Assembly: GCA_051453625.1 (NCBI GenBank)
Contig: JBOZIK010000001.1
Location: forward strand, 175,881,213 to 175,908,813
Direction of reading: 5' to 3'
Source: Welwitschia mirabilis
Lineage: Eukaryota > Gnetophyta > Gnetopsida > Welwitschiales
DNA length: 27,601 nt
This document shows, piece after piece, positions 8,513 to 19,700 of this stretch. The translations under genes were made by a program, and so were the position numbers. The stretch's first letter is position 1. Every line of letters starts with the position of its first letter. The notes under the pieces were generated by a model. The model made no database searches. It saw only the letters and a program-made list of their open reading frames with translations, and was not told the origin of the DNA.

Positions 8513-8849
8513 TGATGAAATAAGGCCATGATGTTTTATTTATTATATTTCAAAAACATAGTTATCATGATGTCCTACCACAAGTACACTGAGGTAAATA
8601 TTTCCAAAAGAAGCCTTTGGCAGTGTAATATAGGAGCTGTGAGAACTTCACTGGGAGGTTAGTTGGTCATGCTTTATAGGTTCTTACTTCTATAATGTTG
8701 GTTGCACTCCCTTCATCATGGATAATAAAGTTTTCCTAAAAAATTTAAGGCTATGGAATCGGTAGTATTCTTAGTATCATTAGAGGTATTGCTTGTTTTC
8801 TAGACTCTTAGTCTATTTCACATATTCATTTCATTTCTTTATATATAGG

Positions 8850-9660
8850 TGTTTGTTTTAAGATGATGGTAAGGTATTCATTTTTAAGTAATTATTTGAT
8901 CTGATAATCATTTTATTTTTAGCATCATTATAATCACTACCTCATTGAATGGAATTTTTCATACATTAAGTCATGTATTTTTCACATCAAGTAATGTTAT
9001 GATTTATTTCATGGAAGTCTGCTAAGTTAAAATATCAGATAGATGAGCTATCTTTCATTCATATTATCTTATACCCATTATTTTATTTTCTTTTATTGTT
9101 TAGTTAGTTATTTTAAAATAATTACATATTTTCTTATCATCATACTTTTATATTCAATCTTCAATAAAAGAAGATTTCTTACTTAGATGAATTTTCTTAA
9201 TAAATTTTATCTTTAGTATTATAAGCGATGCTCTTAATCATTTTTGTGATGAAAAATTTTTTATTTACTAATCAGAATATTTTATAAATATATATTTTTC
9301 AAATCTGAAATACCTCAACTTTTCACTTCATTTTAGAAAGTTATCCTCTTTTACCTATATTCTCACTCCTATCTACTTTCTTTGCTTTATTTTCCAATAT
9401 GGGACATATTTCTTTTTTTTCAAGGGGGAGGCAGAGATCCATTTTCATGGATTATTTTTAAAATATTTTAACTTAATTTAGATCTTTCATAAGATANNNN
9501 NNNNNNCATTATAATGTGATGTGTTTTATGAGCCTGTTTTATAATTTCATATTTATCTTTTGAAAAATAAATTGGCTTGCAATTATGGTCTTTTTTACTT
9601 GATTCTTGTTAGGAACTAACAAATACTAAGTGGAAGGCTATGTTACGCTACCAATTTATG
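8850..9660. other. About 0.8 kb present only in LTR copy B (insertion, or deletion in copy A)
   Basis: Copy A passes directly from the CATTTCATTTTGTTATTTGATAGG context (about 4490) to TTTTATGAGTTC...GGTTTAGGTATAATTC (about 4537), while copy B has roughly 810 bp between the equivalents. The extra DNA is AT-rich, has a 10-N gap at 9497-9506 and shows no coding motif. A purine block, CAAGGGGGAGGCAGAG, lies at about 9421-9436, which would suit a retroelement polypurine tract. I see no clear terminal inverted repeats. A small non-autonomous transposon is possible but not shown. Confidence 0.5.
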
Positions 9661-10070
9661 GTTATTTAATGAGGTTTTATTAGTTGTCTTATAGGGCTTT
9701 TATAAAGTTATAGGTGTAATTCTGAGTATTTTAAAGATTTAATAGGAAATTTCAAAAATGTGTAATTATTACTCAGATTTGATGTATTAAATGTACATTC
9801 TAATACATAAAGCTTTGTAGAAGAATTACTAACAAAAATATTAAGTTTGTCCTCATGAAAATGATTAAGAAAATCATCGTTTCCTCCATCATCCCCATGA
9901 CAAGCAGGATGATGATACATTTGCATGCTGATGTGGATTACTAAGTCATCATTCAGAATCATCTTTTATAATAACTATCATTTCCATTATCATCTAGACA
10001 ATAGTCAAGATGACACTGATATGTAACTAACTCTAACAACAACCCTTGACTGATTCATCCATTTTTGAAT

Positions 10071-10078
10071 TATAAATG
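10071..10078 (+). promoter_or_regulatory. TATA box in Athila-like LTR B
   Basis: TATAAATG at the position equivalent to TATAAATA 4957-4964 of LTR A. Confidence 0.45.
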
Positions 10079-10716
10079 AGTGTGTCTTACTATGCTTTTT
10101 CTTTGTCTTTTTCTGCTGTATTTTCCTATAGATAAGTATTTCTTCAAATCTTATTCTCATCTTTGTTGTACTAAAAATTCTCATGAAAGGAGGTTGAAGG
10201 GTGGGAGATCCATCTCAAGTGTTGTAAAAAGATGTTTCTTTAGTGGAGGGTTACGTATTCTCCATTGAAGCTCAGCTATTTTATAACCTAGATGCTTATT
10301 ACTCATTCTTAATATAAACTTTGTTTTATATTCATATTTGCATTGTAGATTTTTTGTTGATCCTTATAGTCTATGTTGCCCTTGATCTAGTGATAATTTC
10401 TTGGGTGATATAGATTATTAAAGGCATCCTTTATTAAGGCTAAAAGCAAGTAGTGTTAGTTGTATTTTTGCATTGCATGTTAGATTAGATTGCATCTTGC
10501 ATTTGCATTATACCTTTTATATTATATTAATTTCTAGTTTTTATTATTTATTTATAAAACAATCTAAGTCTCGTCTCATATTCTTCAACATGAATATAAC
10601 ATTTTGGGTCTACTCCAACTTATACTAGTGTGTTGTATCATGTGAGACATCTATTTGTTTTATGAATAATAAAATCCTTTAGAACTTAAGCACTTACACA
10701 AATACACACCACAACA

Positions 10717-11420
10717 CCATTAGTTAAAATTAGATGAAAAAATATAGATATATACCACTTAAAAATTAGAATCTTACCAATTAAATAACCATTTAAGTAC
10801 TCAACTAAAGATACAACAATAATTGATAATTCATCAAAAAAAAATTAGAGCATAGAATATATCATGTAGCAAAGTGCTTATGAAATGTTCTAAACAATAA
10901 TTATAGCATGTTATAATAAATTAAAGTATGAAAATTGTAGAAAGATGTTTAACTAAATATATGTCTTACTAATTTGCCAACTAAATTATCAAATCTTATC
11001 CTTTTCTTTGGATAGAAGAGGGAAAAACAAATGTAGGTCTTAGAGATTATTGCTTCCCTGACACATGTGCCTACATAGAAGCTTAATATCTTCCTTGAAT
11101 TTGTACCTCTATAGGTATTAATTAATGTTTTGCTAACCATTTTTCATTGAAAATATAGTCAAAGACATCTACAATTCTTAATATGTCATTCACAAAGATG
11201 TCCACGAAAATGAAGATATCTATAACTAAAGTTTTAAATTTTTTAAAAAATGACCTATGACTAATACAAACATAATAATAAAACTTCAAAAAGATAAATA
11301 TTACACACATAATTTAATTTAACTACATCAACTATATATAATCATAATCTTAACTCATAAGGTAAATGCAATGGGGTTGAGATTCTAAAGGATGTTACAT
11401 ATTTACCTAATTGGGTAGGG
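10717..11420. other. Unassigned sequence between Athila-like LTR B and the minus-strand Copia
   Basis: I recognise no motif. Two minus-strand open frames of about 62 codons (10949-11140 and 11122-11310) are not similar to any family I know. The stretch is directly downstream of the minus-strand Copia stop codon (11421), so its 3' untranslated region and 3' LTR would be expected here. No polypurine tract or second LTR copy is visible to confirm that. Confidence 0.35.
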
Positions 11421-12330
11421 TTAAATCATCAAGTTCTTATACAATGTTAGATATCTCTCAGTACTTAGAGGTTTTGTAAATACATCTACACGTTCATCAT
11501 TCATATTAATGTATTGCATTGTTATATTTCTATTTTGAACAAGTTCTCTAAGAAATTGATGTTAGATTATAATGTGCTTAATTCTTGAGTATTGTATAAT
11601 ATTTTTGGATATATTGATTGCACTTTTGCTATAACAATAGATAGAAATGCCATTCATGAATAATTTAAAATCATTTTTAACATTTGCTTCATCCATAGAA
11701 GTTGTACATAATAACTTCCAATAGTAGTATACTTGGCCTTAGCTATTGATAAAGTGGCTGAGTTATATTTTTTACTACTTTAATAAATTAGGAATTGTTC
11801 AAGAAAAAATCATGTTTCACTTATGCTTCCTTTGTCATCTTTACATCCTATCTAATATGCATCACAATACCCTACTAGATTAAGAAAGGAGTCCTCTGAG
11901 TACTAAAGAACTTAATTAGTAGTATCTTTTAAGTAATAGAAAATTCTTTTTATAGCTATGAGATATGATTTTCTAGGATCATTTTGATAATACACATAAA
12001 TACCTATAATTAGCATAATATTATGTCAACTAGCTTAAGATATAATAGACTACCAATCATACATCTTTATAGCTTTTTTTTTACCTTCTTACTCTTTTTA
12101 TCTTTATCCAATTTGGTGTTTTGATTCATAGAATTATCTTTTCCTTTATAATCTAATAAATCATATTTGAATACAAACTTTTGAATATATCTATCTTGTG
12201 AAAGAAATATATTTTGATTATGCTACACAACTTAAAGTCCCAAGAAGTTGCTTATTTCTTTCATGAGACTAATTTCAAACTCATCTTGCATACTTTTGGT
12301 AAATTTCTTGCATAAGGATTTATTAGTAAC
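11421..12330 (-). pseudogene. rnh: Copia RNase H and end of RT, minus strand (broken)
   Basis: This is the end of a Copia polyprotein read leftward to the stop TAA at 11423-11421. The last frame reads VDVFTKPLSTERYLTLYKNLMI, the usual Copia C-terminus (ADVFTKPL...R). Further right, in shifting frames, are KKYNSATLSIAKAKYTTIGSYY (family: SVALSTAEAEYIAIGSCC, an RNase H active-site region, Glu changed to Lys), YCDAY (family: YCDADYAG) and MIGSLLYL. These are RNase H motifs in the right order. Many stops and several frameshifts are present. RNase H would remove RNA from the cDNA hybrid. The relic is clearly dead. Confidence 0.75.
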
Positions 12331-12870
12331 ACCAAAAACAACATCATCTACATAAATTGAATAATAATAAAATATATTTTATAATGAATAAAATCACATC
12401 TAATGTACATCTTTTAAAACTATTTTCAATTATATAACTTAAGAGTTTCTCATACTAAGATCTAAGAGCTTATTTAATATCATAGATATCTTTCTTTAAT
12501 TTTAAAAGTGATCATATTTTTGTGAGTCAATAAACTCATCTGGTTACTGAACATATATTCTTCTTGAAGATTTCCATTTATAAATGCACTCTTAACATTC
12601 ATTTGATAATGTTTAAAATCTTTTATACAAGAAAAAAATAGAAGCATTCTTATTGATTCCATACAAGCCACAGGAGCAAAAGGTTTTTCAAAGTCAACTC
12701 CTTCCCATCTGTTGTAACGTTTTATGACTAATCTTGATTTTTTATAATAACATTATCATGTTCATATATTTTGTTTTTGAAAACCCACTTAGTACTAATA
12801 ACTAATATGTTAGATAGTCTTGCAATAAGTTTTCAAATGTTACATCTTTCAAATTGGTTAAGTTCTTCTT
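12331..12870 (-). pseudogene. rt: Copia reverse transcriptase, minus strand (broken; catalytic Asp changed to Asn)
   Basis: The RT core is read on the minus strand. RWEGVDFEKPFAPVACMESIRML at about 12715-12645 matches EEGIDFDETFAPVARLESIRLL. QMNVKSAFINGNLQEE (12605-12582 and on) matches QMDVKSAFLNG, with the first catalytic Asp now Asn. IYVDDVVFGVTNKS with YVDDV at 12354-12340 keeps the YVDD box. The section between (about 12370-12500) is shifted and stop-ridden, and part of it seems deleted. FEISLMKEISNFLGL follows, like FEMSMMGELxFFLGL of the Sirevirus group. The copy is diverged from the plus-strand Copia at 26-27 kb but of the same general lineage. Confidence 0.8.
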
Positions 12871-13686
12871 GTATAGTAACCATTTAATGTTTATCATTTT
12901 AGCTTCTTTGAAATTTTTTGGTTCAACTTGATAGATATAAGCTAAATAACCATAAAATTATTTAATGTGACTTCTAGTTTAAATACATCCATATTAACTT
13001 CATATAATATTACCAATAGGGTGACTCTTTTTAACTTGATCATGGTTAATGGATTTTTTTTTAATTTCTTCTTTTTATTCCTTACTAACTGATTAAACTT
13101 GAATATACCTAAAATGTAAAATAATATACATAAAAGTATAATCATCTTTCAAATTCATAGTAGTCAATTTAATATCATTTATTTTAACATTTATAGTTTC
13201 CTCAAGGACATAAGTTCTATTATTGTATACCCTATAAGTCTTACTAGCCATAGAATATCCTAAAATGATTTCTTTATTAACTTTTAAATAAAACTTTCTT
13301 AAACTATCCTTTTTATTTAAAATAAATAATTTTAATCCAAAGGAATGAAAGTAACTAAATTAAATTTTTCTACCTAATCATAACTCATACAAAGTCTTAT
13401 AAGTAAATATTATTAGTAGAACTCTATTGGAAACATAGCAAGCTATATTGATTACTTCAACCCAAAAATGATATTATACTTTTTAAAATGCCTCATTGTC
13501 CTAGTCATTTTATTAAAAACGTTATTCTTTCTTTAATATAATCCATTTTATTGAGGATTCCCTAGAGTGGAGAATTAAAGTAGAATGTCAAACTATTCAT
13601 AGAATTCTCTAATCTTTGCATTCTTAAATTTAGTACCACTATCACTTCTTATAATTTTGATCCTATATTTCTTTTGATTGTCTAAC
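12871..13686 (-). pseudogene. int: Copia integrase core and linker, minus strand, truncated by an LTR insertion
   Basis: Read leftward from 13686, shifting frames give the integrase core and the linker to RT: YRIKII with SGTKFKNAKI (family: IRSDxGTEFKN), FNSP, PQ-NG replaced by PQxNGL, a degenerate ERKN and MARTM-like MTRTMRHF, then FGLK (family: FWAEA), YKTLYEL, GYSMASKTYRVYNNRTYV (family: GYSxxSKAYRVYNxRT) and ETINVK. Many stops are present. The N-terminal part of integrase, plus protease and gag, should lie to the right, but sequence changes at 13687 to a gypsy LTR. So this Copia was the insertion target. Confidence 0.72.
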
Positions 13687-14139
13687 TATCACATCCTAAA
13701 TTTTAAATAATCAGGACTTAAGTTCAAAATATTTTGATAAATAAATCAAAGGAAAATAAGGATAAGTCTTCAAGAAAATTCTTGGATGTTTTCCTTTATA
13801 GCTAATAGCTCCATGATTATTATTTTATGCTTTAGTCTTATTCACTTAATTACTTATTTTAGCAAATGCTAATATGGATTTGAAATTAAAATTATTTTTA
13901 ATAAATATACCTAGTTATTATTTTTTTTAAAAGTTATAAAAATTGTTATCATGTTATGGAATATTTTATTATTATTGCTAATGTCTCATATTATTCTTTG
14001 TTAAATATGGTAAGCATAATTGTTTTTTATTATACTTGATGTCCTAGTAAGGTAATGAAATTTCCACCACATAACTACCCTTCTTTCTGATGTTATGTCT
14101 TTATATTTCATAACCCTTTACATTAGACTAAACCTTAAT

Positions 14140-14147
14140 TATAAATA
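14140..14147 (+). promoter_or_regulatory. TATA box in Tekay-like LTR 1
   Basis: TATAAATA about 450 bp into the LTR, conserved at 20770-20777 in LTR 2, followed in both by CCTTCTTCC-like pyrimidines. Confidence 0.55.
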
Positions 14148-14499
14148 GAACCTTCCTTCTTCCTTTCCCTTACTTTTATTTTTAGATAACTCTTTTCTAC
14201 CAAATCATGAAGCCTGGAAAATCCATGGAGCCTTGAAATCTTCTCAAGATTTTGATTTCTTCTTAAAATTGATACGGTCTCATGGTCTTTCATTCATTTT
14301 CTTTTTTTTTTTTTTTTTTGTATTGTTATATGATATTTTCTCTAATCTCTTGTATGATTCATGCACGTTACCAATTTCTTGTATGTTCTAAATGATTCTT
14401 GCATCCTTTTATATATCTCAAGTAAATCTTTTTATTATGCACATATATCCTAGCTATGATTTCTCTACTATGTTTAAAGCTTTAGTATGTGATCAAATC

Positions 14500-14700
14500 A
14501 TCAGCTTCAAGGGCTAGGCCACCTAAAGAACTCCTATTGGTCATAGGAGTGGCTATCAGTGATCAGGGTGACTACCCATCTAGCTGTTGCATGATATGAT
14601 GTCTTGCAGCTTTAAGGGGTATCCCACCTAAAGGGTTTCTATTGGTTATAAGAATGATCCTCTAGATAATGGATAATTGACACTCCTCTGACAGGGAATA
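14500..14700 (+). repeat. 105-bp tandem duplication in Tekay-like LTR (downstream of TATA)
   Basis: Two units start at the CAGCTTCAAGGG/GCAGCTTTAAGGGG phrases (about 14502 and 14606). Each has a CCACCTAAAG core followed by CTATTGGT(C/T)ATA and a (G/A)GAGTGG or AGAATG tail. LTR 2 repeats the layout at 21091 and 21196, again 105 bp apart. The duplication therefore predates the two LTR copies. Confidence 0.6.
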
Positions 14701-15432
14701 CTATTCACTAAATATTTTATGTTAACTAAGACTTAGTCATTGTAGCTTGGTTGTTGTATTTGATATGAGATTTTGGTTATTCAATATTCTTATGAACTCT
14801 TTCTTGTGCTTAGAAACCCTTTACCTTTAACCTTGCCATGGACCATAATGGGAACTATGGAGGTATAGTTATCACACCATTCTATTATGTAGAAAACGTT
14901 TTGAGGAATGAGGTAGGATAAGTTTAAGCTGGGTGCTTTTTATGTTATTCACATGTCTAGAAACATTATGCACTAATGAGCCTTGTATAAGAGTTAATTC
15001 TTGTAATTCTTCCTTTGAGAGATAATGTATTTGAGTTTCTATGTGATGTCCTATAACTCTTAAGAAATGAATCTTGATCATGTATAAACAATATTATCTT
15101 ATATGCAAGCTACTAGAAAAATATTCCTAATTGTTTGTGAATCAAGAATTTGTTATAATAGTCTATTTTGTGAATGAATTTTCTTAGATGCTAGTTTTCT
15201 ATTAATTAAAAGAATGTCTTGTTATCATTATGATTATAAGAATACTTTTCATAGTTTTAATTATTATAAATTTATCATTATTATTCTAGGATACTTTTAA
15301 AAGAAGGAACATTCTTTGTATCTAGGAGAAAATTTCATATTAAGTAAAGTAATGTTTTTCAGTTTTTCAAAAGTTAGTTATGACATTTTCAAGAGTAACA
15401 TCTTTTGATCTTAAAAGAGTGAGAGTACATTT

Positions 15433-15444
15433 TGATATCAGAGC
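15433..15444 (+). promoter_or_regulatory. Primer binding site, initiator tRNA-Met type, after LTR 1
   Basis: TGATATCAGAGC differs by one base from TGGTATCAGAGC, the complement of the plant initiator tRNA-Met 3' end. It lies four bases after the LTR end, the expected position, and confirms plus-strand orientation. Confidence 0.8.
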
Positions 15445-15743
15445 ACTAGAGTAAGTTTTGAAGCTTTTAACATTAGAAATTTTGTATTTTACATTTTTCT
15501 ATCAGAGAATTAGGTTATAATTTTACTAAGTGTACTTAGTAAGCATGGAATATGAAAGCCTACGTTTTGATTTTCACTAAGCGTGAGTTTATCATCAAGA
15601 ATTTCAACTATCTTGTTCATGTTTTACTAGACATCTAACAGAGTCCAACTTCATTTCAAGCATCACCAAAATCATCATTATATATATAGATATCATTGAT
15701 AAATAAATAAAATTATTATCAGTAGGAGTATTAGATATGTTAA
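15445..15743. other. Leader of Tekay-like element, no coding motif seen
   Basis: The first 50 or so bases match the DNA after LTR 2 (TTTTGAA...CATTAGAAAT). The rest has no recognisable gag and ends at the 910-N gap. Confidence 0.45.
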
Positions 15744-16653
15744 NNNNNNNNNNNNNNNNNNNNNNNNNNNNNNNNNNNNNNNNNNNNNNNNNNNNNNNNN
15801 NNNNNNNNNNNNNNNNNNNNNNNNNNNNNNNNNNNNNNNNNNNNNNNNNNNNNNNNNNNNNNNNNNNNNNNNNNNNNNNNNNNNNNNNNNNNNNNNNNNN
15901 NNNNNNNNNNNNNNNNNNNNNNNNNNNNNNNNNNNNNNNNNNNNNNNNNNNNNNNNNNNNNNNNNNNNNNNNNNNNNNNNNNNNNNNNNNNNNNNNNNNN
16001 NNNNNNNNNNNNNNNNNNNNNNNNNNNNNNNNNNNNNNNNNNNNNNNNNNNNNNNNNNNNNNNNNNNNNNNNNNNNNNNNNNNNNNNNNNNNNNNNNNNN
16101 NNNNNNNNNNNNNNNNNNNNNNNNNNNNNNNNNNNNNNNNNNNNNNNNNNNNNNNNNNNNNNNNNNNNNNNNNNNNNNNNNNNNNNNNNNNNNNNNNNNN
16201 NNNNNNNNNNNNNNNNNNNNNNNNNNNNNNNNNNNNNNNNNNNNNNNNNNNNNNNNNNNNNNNNNNNNNNNNNNNNNNNNNNNNNNNNNNNNNNNNNNNN
16301 NNNNNNNNNNNNNNNNNNNNNNNNNNNNNNNNNNNNNNNNNNNNNNNNNNNNNNNNNNNNNNNNNNNNNNNNNNNNNNNNNNNNNNNNNNNNNNNNNNNN
16401 NNNNNNNNNNNNNNNNNNNNNNNNNNNNNNNNNNNNNNNNNNNNNNNNNNNNNNNNNNNNNNNNNNNNNNNNNNNNNNNNNNNNNNNNNNNNNNNNNNNN
16501 NNNNNNNNNNNNNNNNNNNNNNNNNNNNNNNNNNNNNNNNNNNNNNNNNNNNNNNNNNNNNNNNNNNNNNNNNNNNNNNNNNNNNNNNNNNNNNNNNNNN
16601 NNNNNNNNNNNNNNNNNNNNNNNNNNNNNNNNNNNNNNNNNNNNNNNNNNNNN
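15744..16653. other. Assembly gap (910 N)
   Basis: 910 unread bases inside the Tekay-like element, bordered on the right by a dinucleotide microsatellite that may have caused the break. Long open frames spanning it are artefacts of the N's. Confidence 0.95.
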
Positions 16654-16701
16654 CACACACACACACACACAAAAAATATATATATATATATATATATATA
16701 C
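16654..16701. repeat. Compound microsatellite (CA)n-(A)6-(TA)n
   Basis: About eight CA repeats, a short A-run and about twelve TA repeats, directly against the gap. The true length of the CA part is unknown because it is cut by the N-run. Confidence 0.9.
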
Positions 16702-19700
16702 ATAGCAATGAAGGAAGTACATGATAAATATCAATGATTAATGAGTAATAGATCTATCTCATTTGCATACCTTCTAAACAATTATTTAGAGCTATTACAT
16801 TTAGGAAATTACATGCTTTTCTAGATCTAAAGGTTAAAAATGTTTTTAATGATTTGAAGAGTTTAGTGTTAACCAAAAAGAAAGGGAAAAATGCATTAAA
16901 AAAACCAAAAAATGCATGAAACAAGACAAAAAAAAAGCATCAAATGCAAAGATTTGATCCACCAACCACTTGACATCTCTCTTTATTAACTGTTATGATA
17001 GCAAAAGCAGACATTTATTGAAAGAAATGTTTTATCATATCATGTGATCACCATTTTAACTTTTCCCTCTTTCAAATATTCATGTGACAAGATACAGTTC
17101 CATCCTCCTTTCTCCTTTAACTAGCCATTTCATCTTCCTCTTCCTTAATGCCTTAAACCTATTTCTGTTACATTAGCTACTTCAGACATTAAACCAAAGA
17201 AACTTATTTGAATTATAATTCATTATCATCTAAACAAATTTAAAGGAAATTCATTCAAACGCCATTGTAAATTATAAGATGCAAAGAGGAGATTAACAAA
17301 CAAAGTTTTGATTCTCATGAATACATATTTGACAAGAACTCTTGGATCTCACACTGTATAATTTCAAGTCTGCTAATCTATATGTATTGAAAATATGCAA
17401 GCTTTAGTAACAAGAAGTATTTTAAACATGGTGTTATTTTAGAGTGAAGTAATTCATCTATGTAGGATATGAATCTTTTACTTTATAGAGTGGAATTATA
17501 AATAAAACTAATAGAAGAGGAGGAGGTTAGTATGAGGTGAGGAAAGAAGATGAAAATAATCTAAAGGCCAAGAGACTAAACATGTTAGTTTCAAGAAACA
17601 TTGGCAGATGTGTTCACAATAAAAATGCACATAAGAATTAATAACATCAATTTTTGTGGAATCCTCTACTCACCCTCTAAGCCCTTGCTAGTTGACAACT
17701 CAAGCCAGTCTTCTAGTATTCATTTTAGCAGAAGCATTCATAGAGCAGAAGAAGGATAAATCATGGAAAAAAAAATGTCATAAAAGATGAGCAATAATCT
17801 TGGAACAATAGTATTCATTTAAGAAACTAGGGTATTACTTGGTAGATGGGCTATAGCTTTGAAATCCACCGATTTCTGAATTATTATTGGAATTCTTCTA
17901 GTAAAAAGCATCACATCTTCAATTACTACCATGAAATTGAATGATAATATGAAGTTTCTCTAAGAAATTCAATTTTAGAGTTAATCTTAAATGACTATAA
18001 ATTAAAAAAATAAATAGCTTAGTGCCATAGGTAACAGAAACTGAAAAATGTTGTAAGAGCCATTCTAAAATAGATTTCAAATCAACAGGGTAGATTTCTC
18101 TCTTACAGGTTGTTATGCTTAAGAGTTGAGATAGCCTTCTTAATGAATGCAAATATCTAATGATGAGGAAGCATGTAAAAGTACTTTGAATGGATTCCTT
18201 CTCATCCCTTAGCACTTCTAAAAGTGTAACTTTCATTGGATTATTTGTAGATTAGAGTTATTAGAGTTCTTATGGGTATTTCAAACAAGTCACACCACTA
18301 TCCTCCAATGGAAATCTTGCTTGATTTAGTACTCTATTTTTCCAAGGTTTCGAAGATGGCTTCTAATGTAATAAGGATCATAGAAGGTAGGAGCCTAAGC
18401 TAATCAATATAAGAATGCTAAACAAAAATACCTCAACATAATATGATGATAAAAAAGCATTTGTGTCAAACTGGCATGAGGCATAACTGCATTATGATGG
18501 AGTGAAAGCACAGTTAATCAACTCTCAATGGCAACTCAACTATCCTTCACGCTAGCTGCATATGACCTTCCTTTAAATATGCTCATCATTATGTGATCCC
18601 AAGGCATCCAATTACACTTTCTTAAGAAATAAATGGATAAATAGGCTAAGGTAAGGGACCACTACTCACTATTTTTTTTTTCAACTTTATCAAAATTCCA
18701 AAAGAAGACAAACCATCATGTTAACTAAATCAATTTAAAGCAAAATCATATTCAGGGAAAATGAAAGACATAGATTAGGATACATTTAATTCTTTCTGAA
18801 AATCAAAAAAACATTAAGATCAATGCTAATATATTTAAGTACTTCAACTCTATTATGTAAACCTAAAGCTTAAACATTCATTGTTTAGCATGAAACGTAA
18901 GTAATATTTAAATAGATTTTTCTCTATTTTGGATGGTTACAAAATTATTTCATCCCCTCTAAGATAACATAGATTATAAATCCTTGCATGTGGCTTTTGC
19001 ATTAACTTCCTATTAAGATTCTTTACCTTCTTTGATACTATTTTATTTATGTTTTTCTTGATAAATTAATTTTTTGGTTATTCTAAGAAAGAAACAAATA
19101 GAGCTTGAATTCTTATATCTTTGATCAAGATTCCATATCATCCTTAGATGCCAAAGTTATTTAAACAATGCTTTGAAAAGTAACTTTCTAAAACCTTATC
19201 TAAAGACTTACTACTCATCTTCATTTAAAGTTTTAGATGAAGATATTCTATATTTATCTAGAAAAGCTAGTTCACATAGGTAGTCTATTAGGCTTGACAT
19301 CTTCTATTTATCTTCGTGTCTTGGAGTTTCTAAGTTTTTTAGGGACATATTTATTTTAGAAACATAAATTTATATGGTTAGAGTATCTACTTAATTTCAT
19401 GATAAATTAAATAACCAATCATTTTTCAAGTTACTTAGTATTATCTTATTTCTCTTCATTATCAAAAATAGATGACTATGTTAGTAAGCTTTCTTACTTA
19501 TCCTTGATGTGTAAAGTGTTATATTGTACATATTAATCATTAAAGTGGAATTTCAACTAAACCATCCAAGTAGAAGTGTCAAAGATGCATTGAAATAAGT
19601 ACATAAAAAAGAAGTGTAATGTGGAAGAAACTTATAAATTATGAATTAAGAGTTGAGGCATTTCTAAATAACATCCTTAGAGATGAGTGTCATAAGATAT

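Larger units (their letters stand above)
8513..10716 (+). mobile_element. Athila-like LTR, copy B, with about 0.8 kb extra internal DNA
   Basis: Starts TGATGAAATAAGG, aligned with TGGGCAAAATAAGG of copy A, and ends CACACCACAACA, giving TG...CA termini. The conserved U3 block is at about 8565-8665, motif units are at 9878-9917 and 9981-10018, the TATA box is at 10071 and the shared U5 end (GCATTGCATG...GCATCTTGCATTTGCATT) is near 10470-10510. It is 2204 bp against 1394 bp for copy A. The excess lies between about 8850 and 9660. Sequence beyond 10716 shares nothing with that beyond 5550, which fixes the right edge of the family. Confidence 0.72.
13687..15429 (+). mobile_element. Tekay/Del-like chromovirus LTR 1 (about 1.74 kb)
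   Basis: A direct repeat of 20320-22007. It begins TATCACATCC, a decayed form of the TGTCACATCCC start of Tekay-type LTRs, and ends in ACA four bases before a primer binding site. TATAAATA is at 14140-14147 in a context shared with LTR 2 (AATTATAAATAGRACCYTCCTTC). A 105-bp internal duplication is at about 14500-14690. Identity to LTR 2 by eye is about 80-85%. A run of 18 T at 14302-14319 is absent from LTR 2. The left edge cuts a Copia integrase. Confidence 0.75.

Noticed and set aside
10080-10268. 62-codon plus-strand open frame
   Set aside because: It lies inside the Athila-like LTR B just after the TATA box; the equivalent stretch in LTR A is not open, so it is not a gene.
12942-13145. 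67-codon minus-strand open frame as a separate gene
   Set aside because: It is part of the decayed Copia integrase-RT linker and has no independent start context.
14302-14319. Run of 18 T as a SINE or processed-copy tail
   Set aside because: It is within LTR 1 homology on both sides and is only a homopolymer expansion compared with LTR 2.
14872-15081. 69-codon minus-strand open frame
   Set aside because: Inside Tekay-like LTR 1 and not kept in LTR 2.
15604-16734. Very long open frames (up to 376 codons) on both strands
   Set aside because: They consist almost wholly of N's from the 910-base gap; only the ends are real sequence, including the CA/TA microsatellite.
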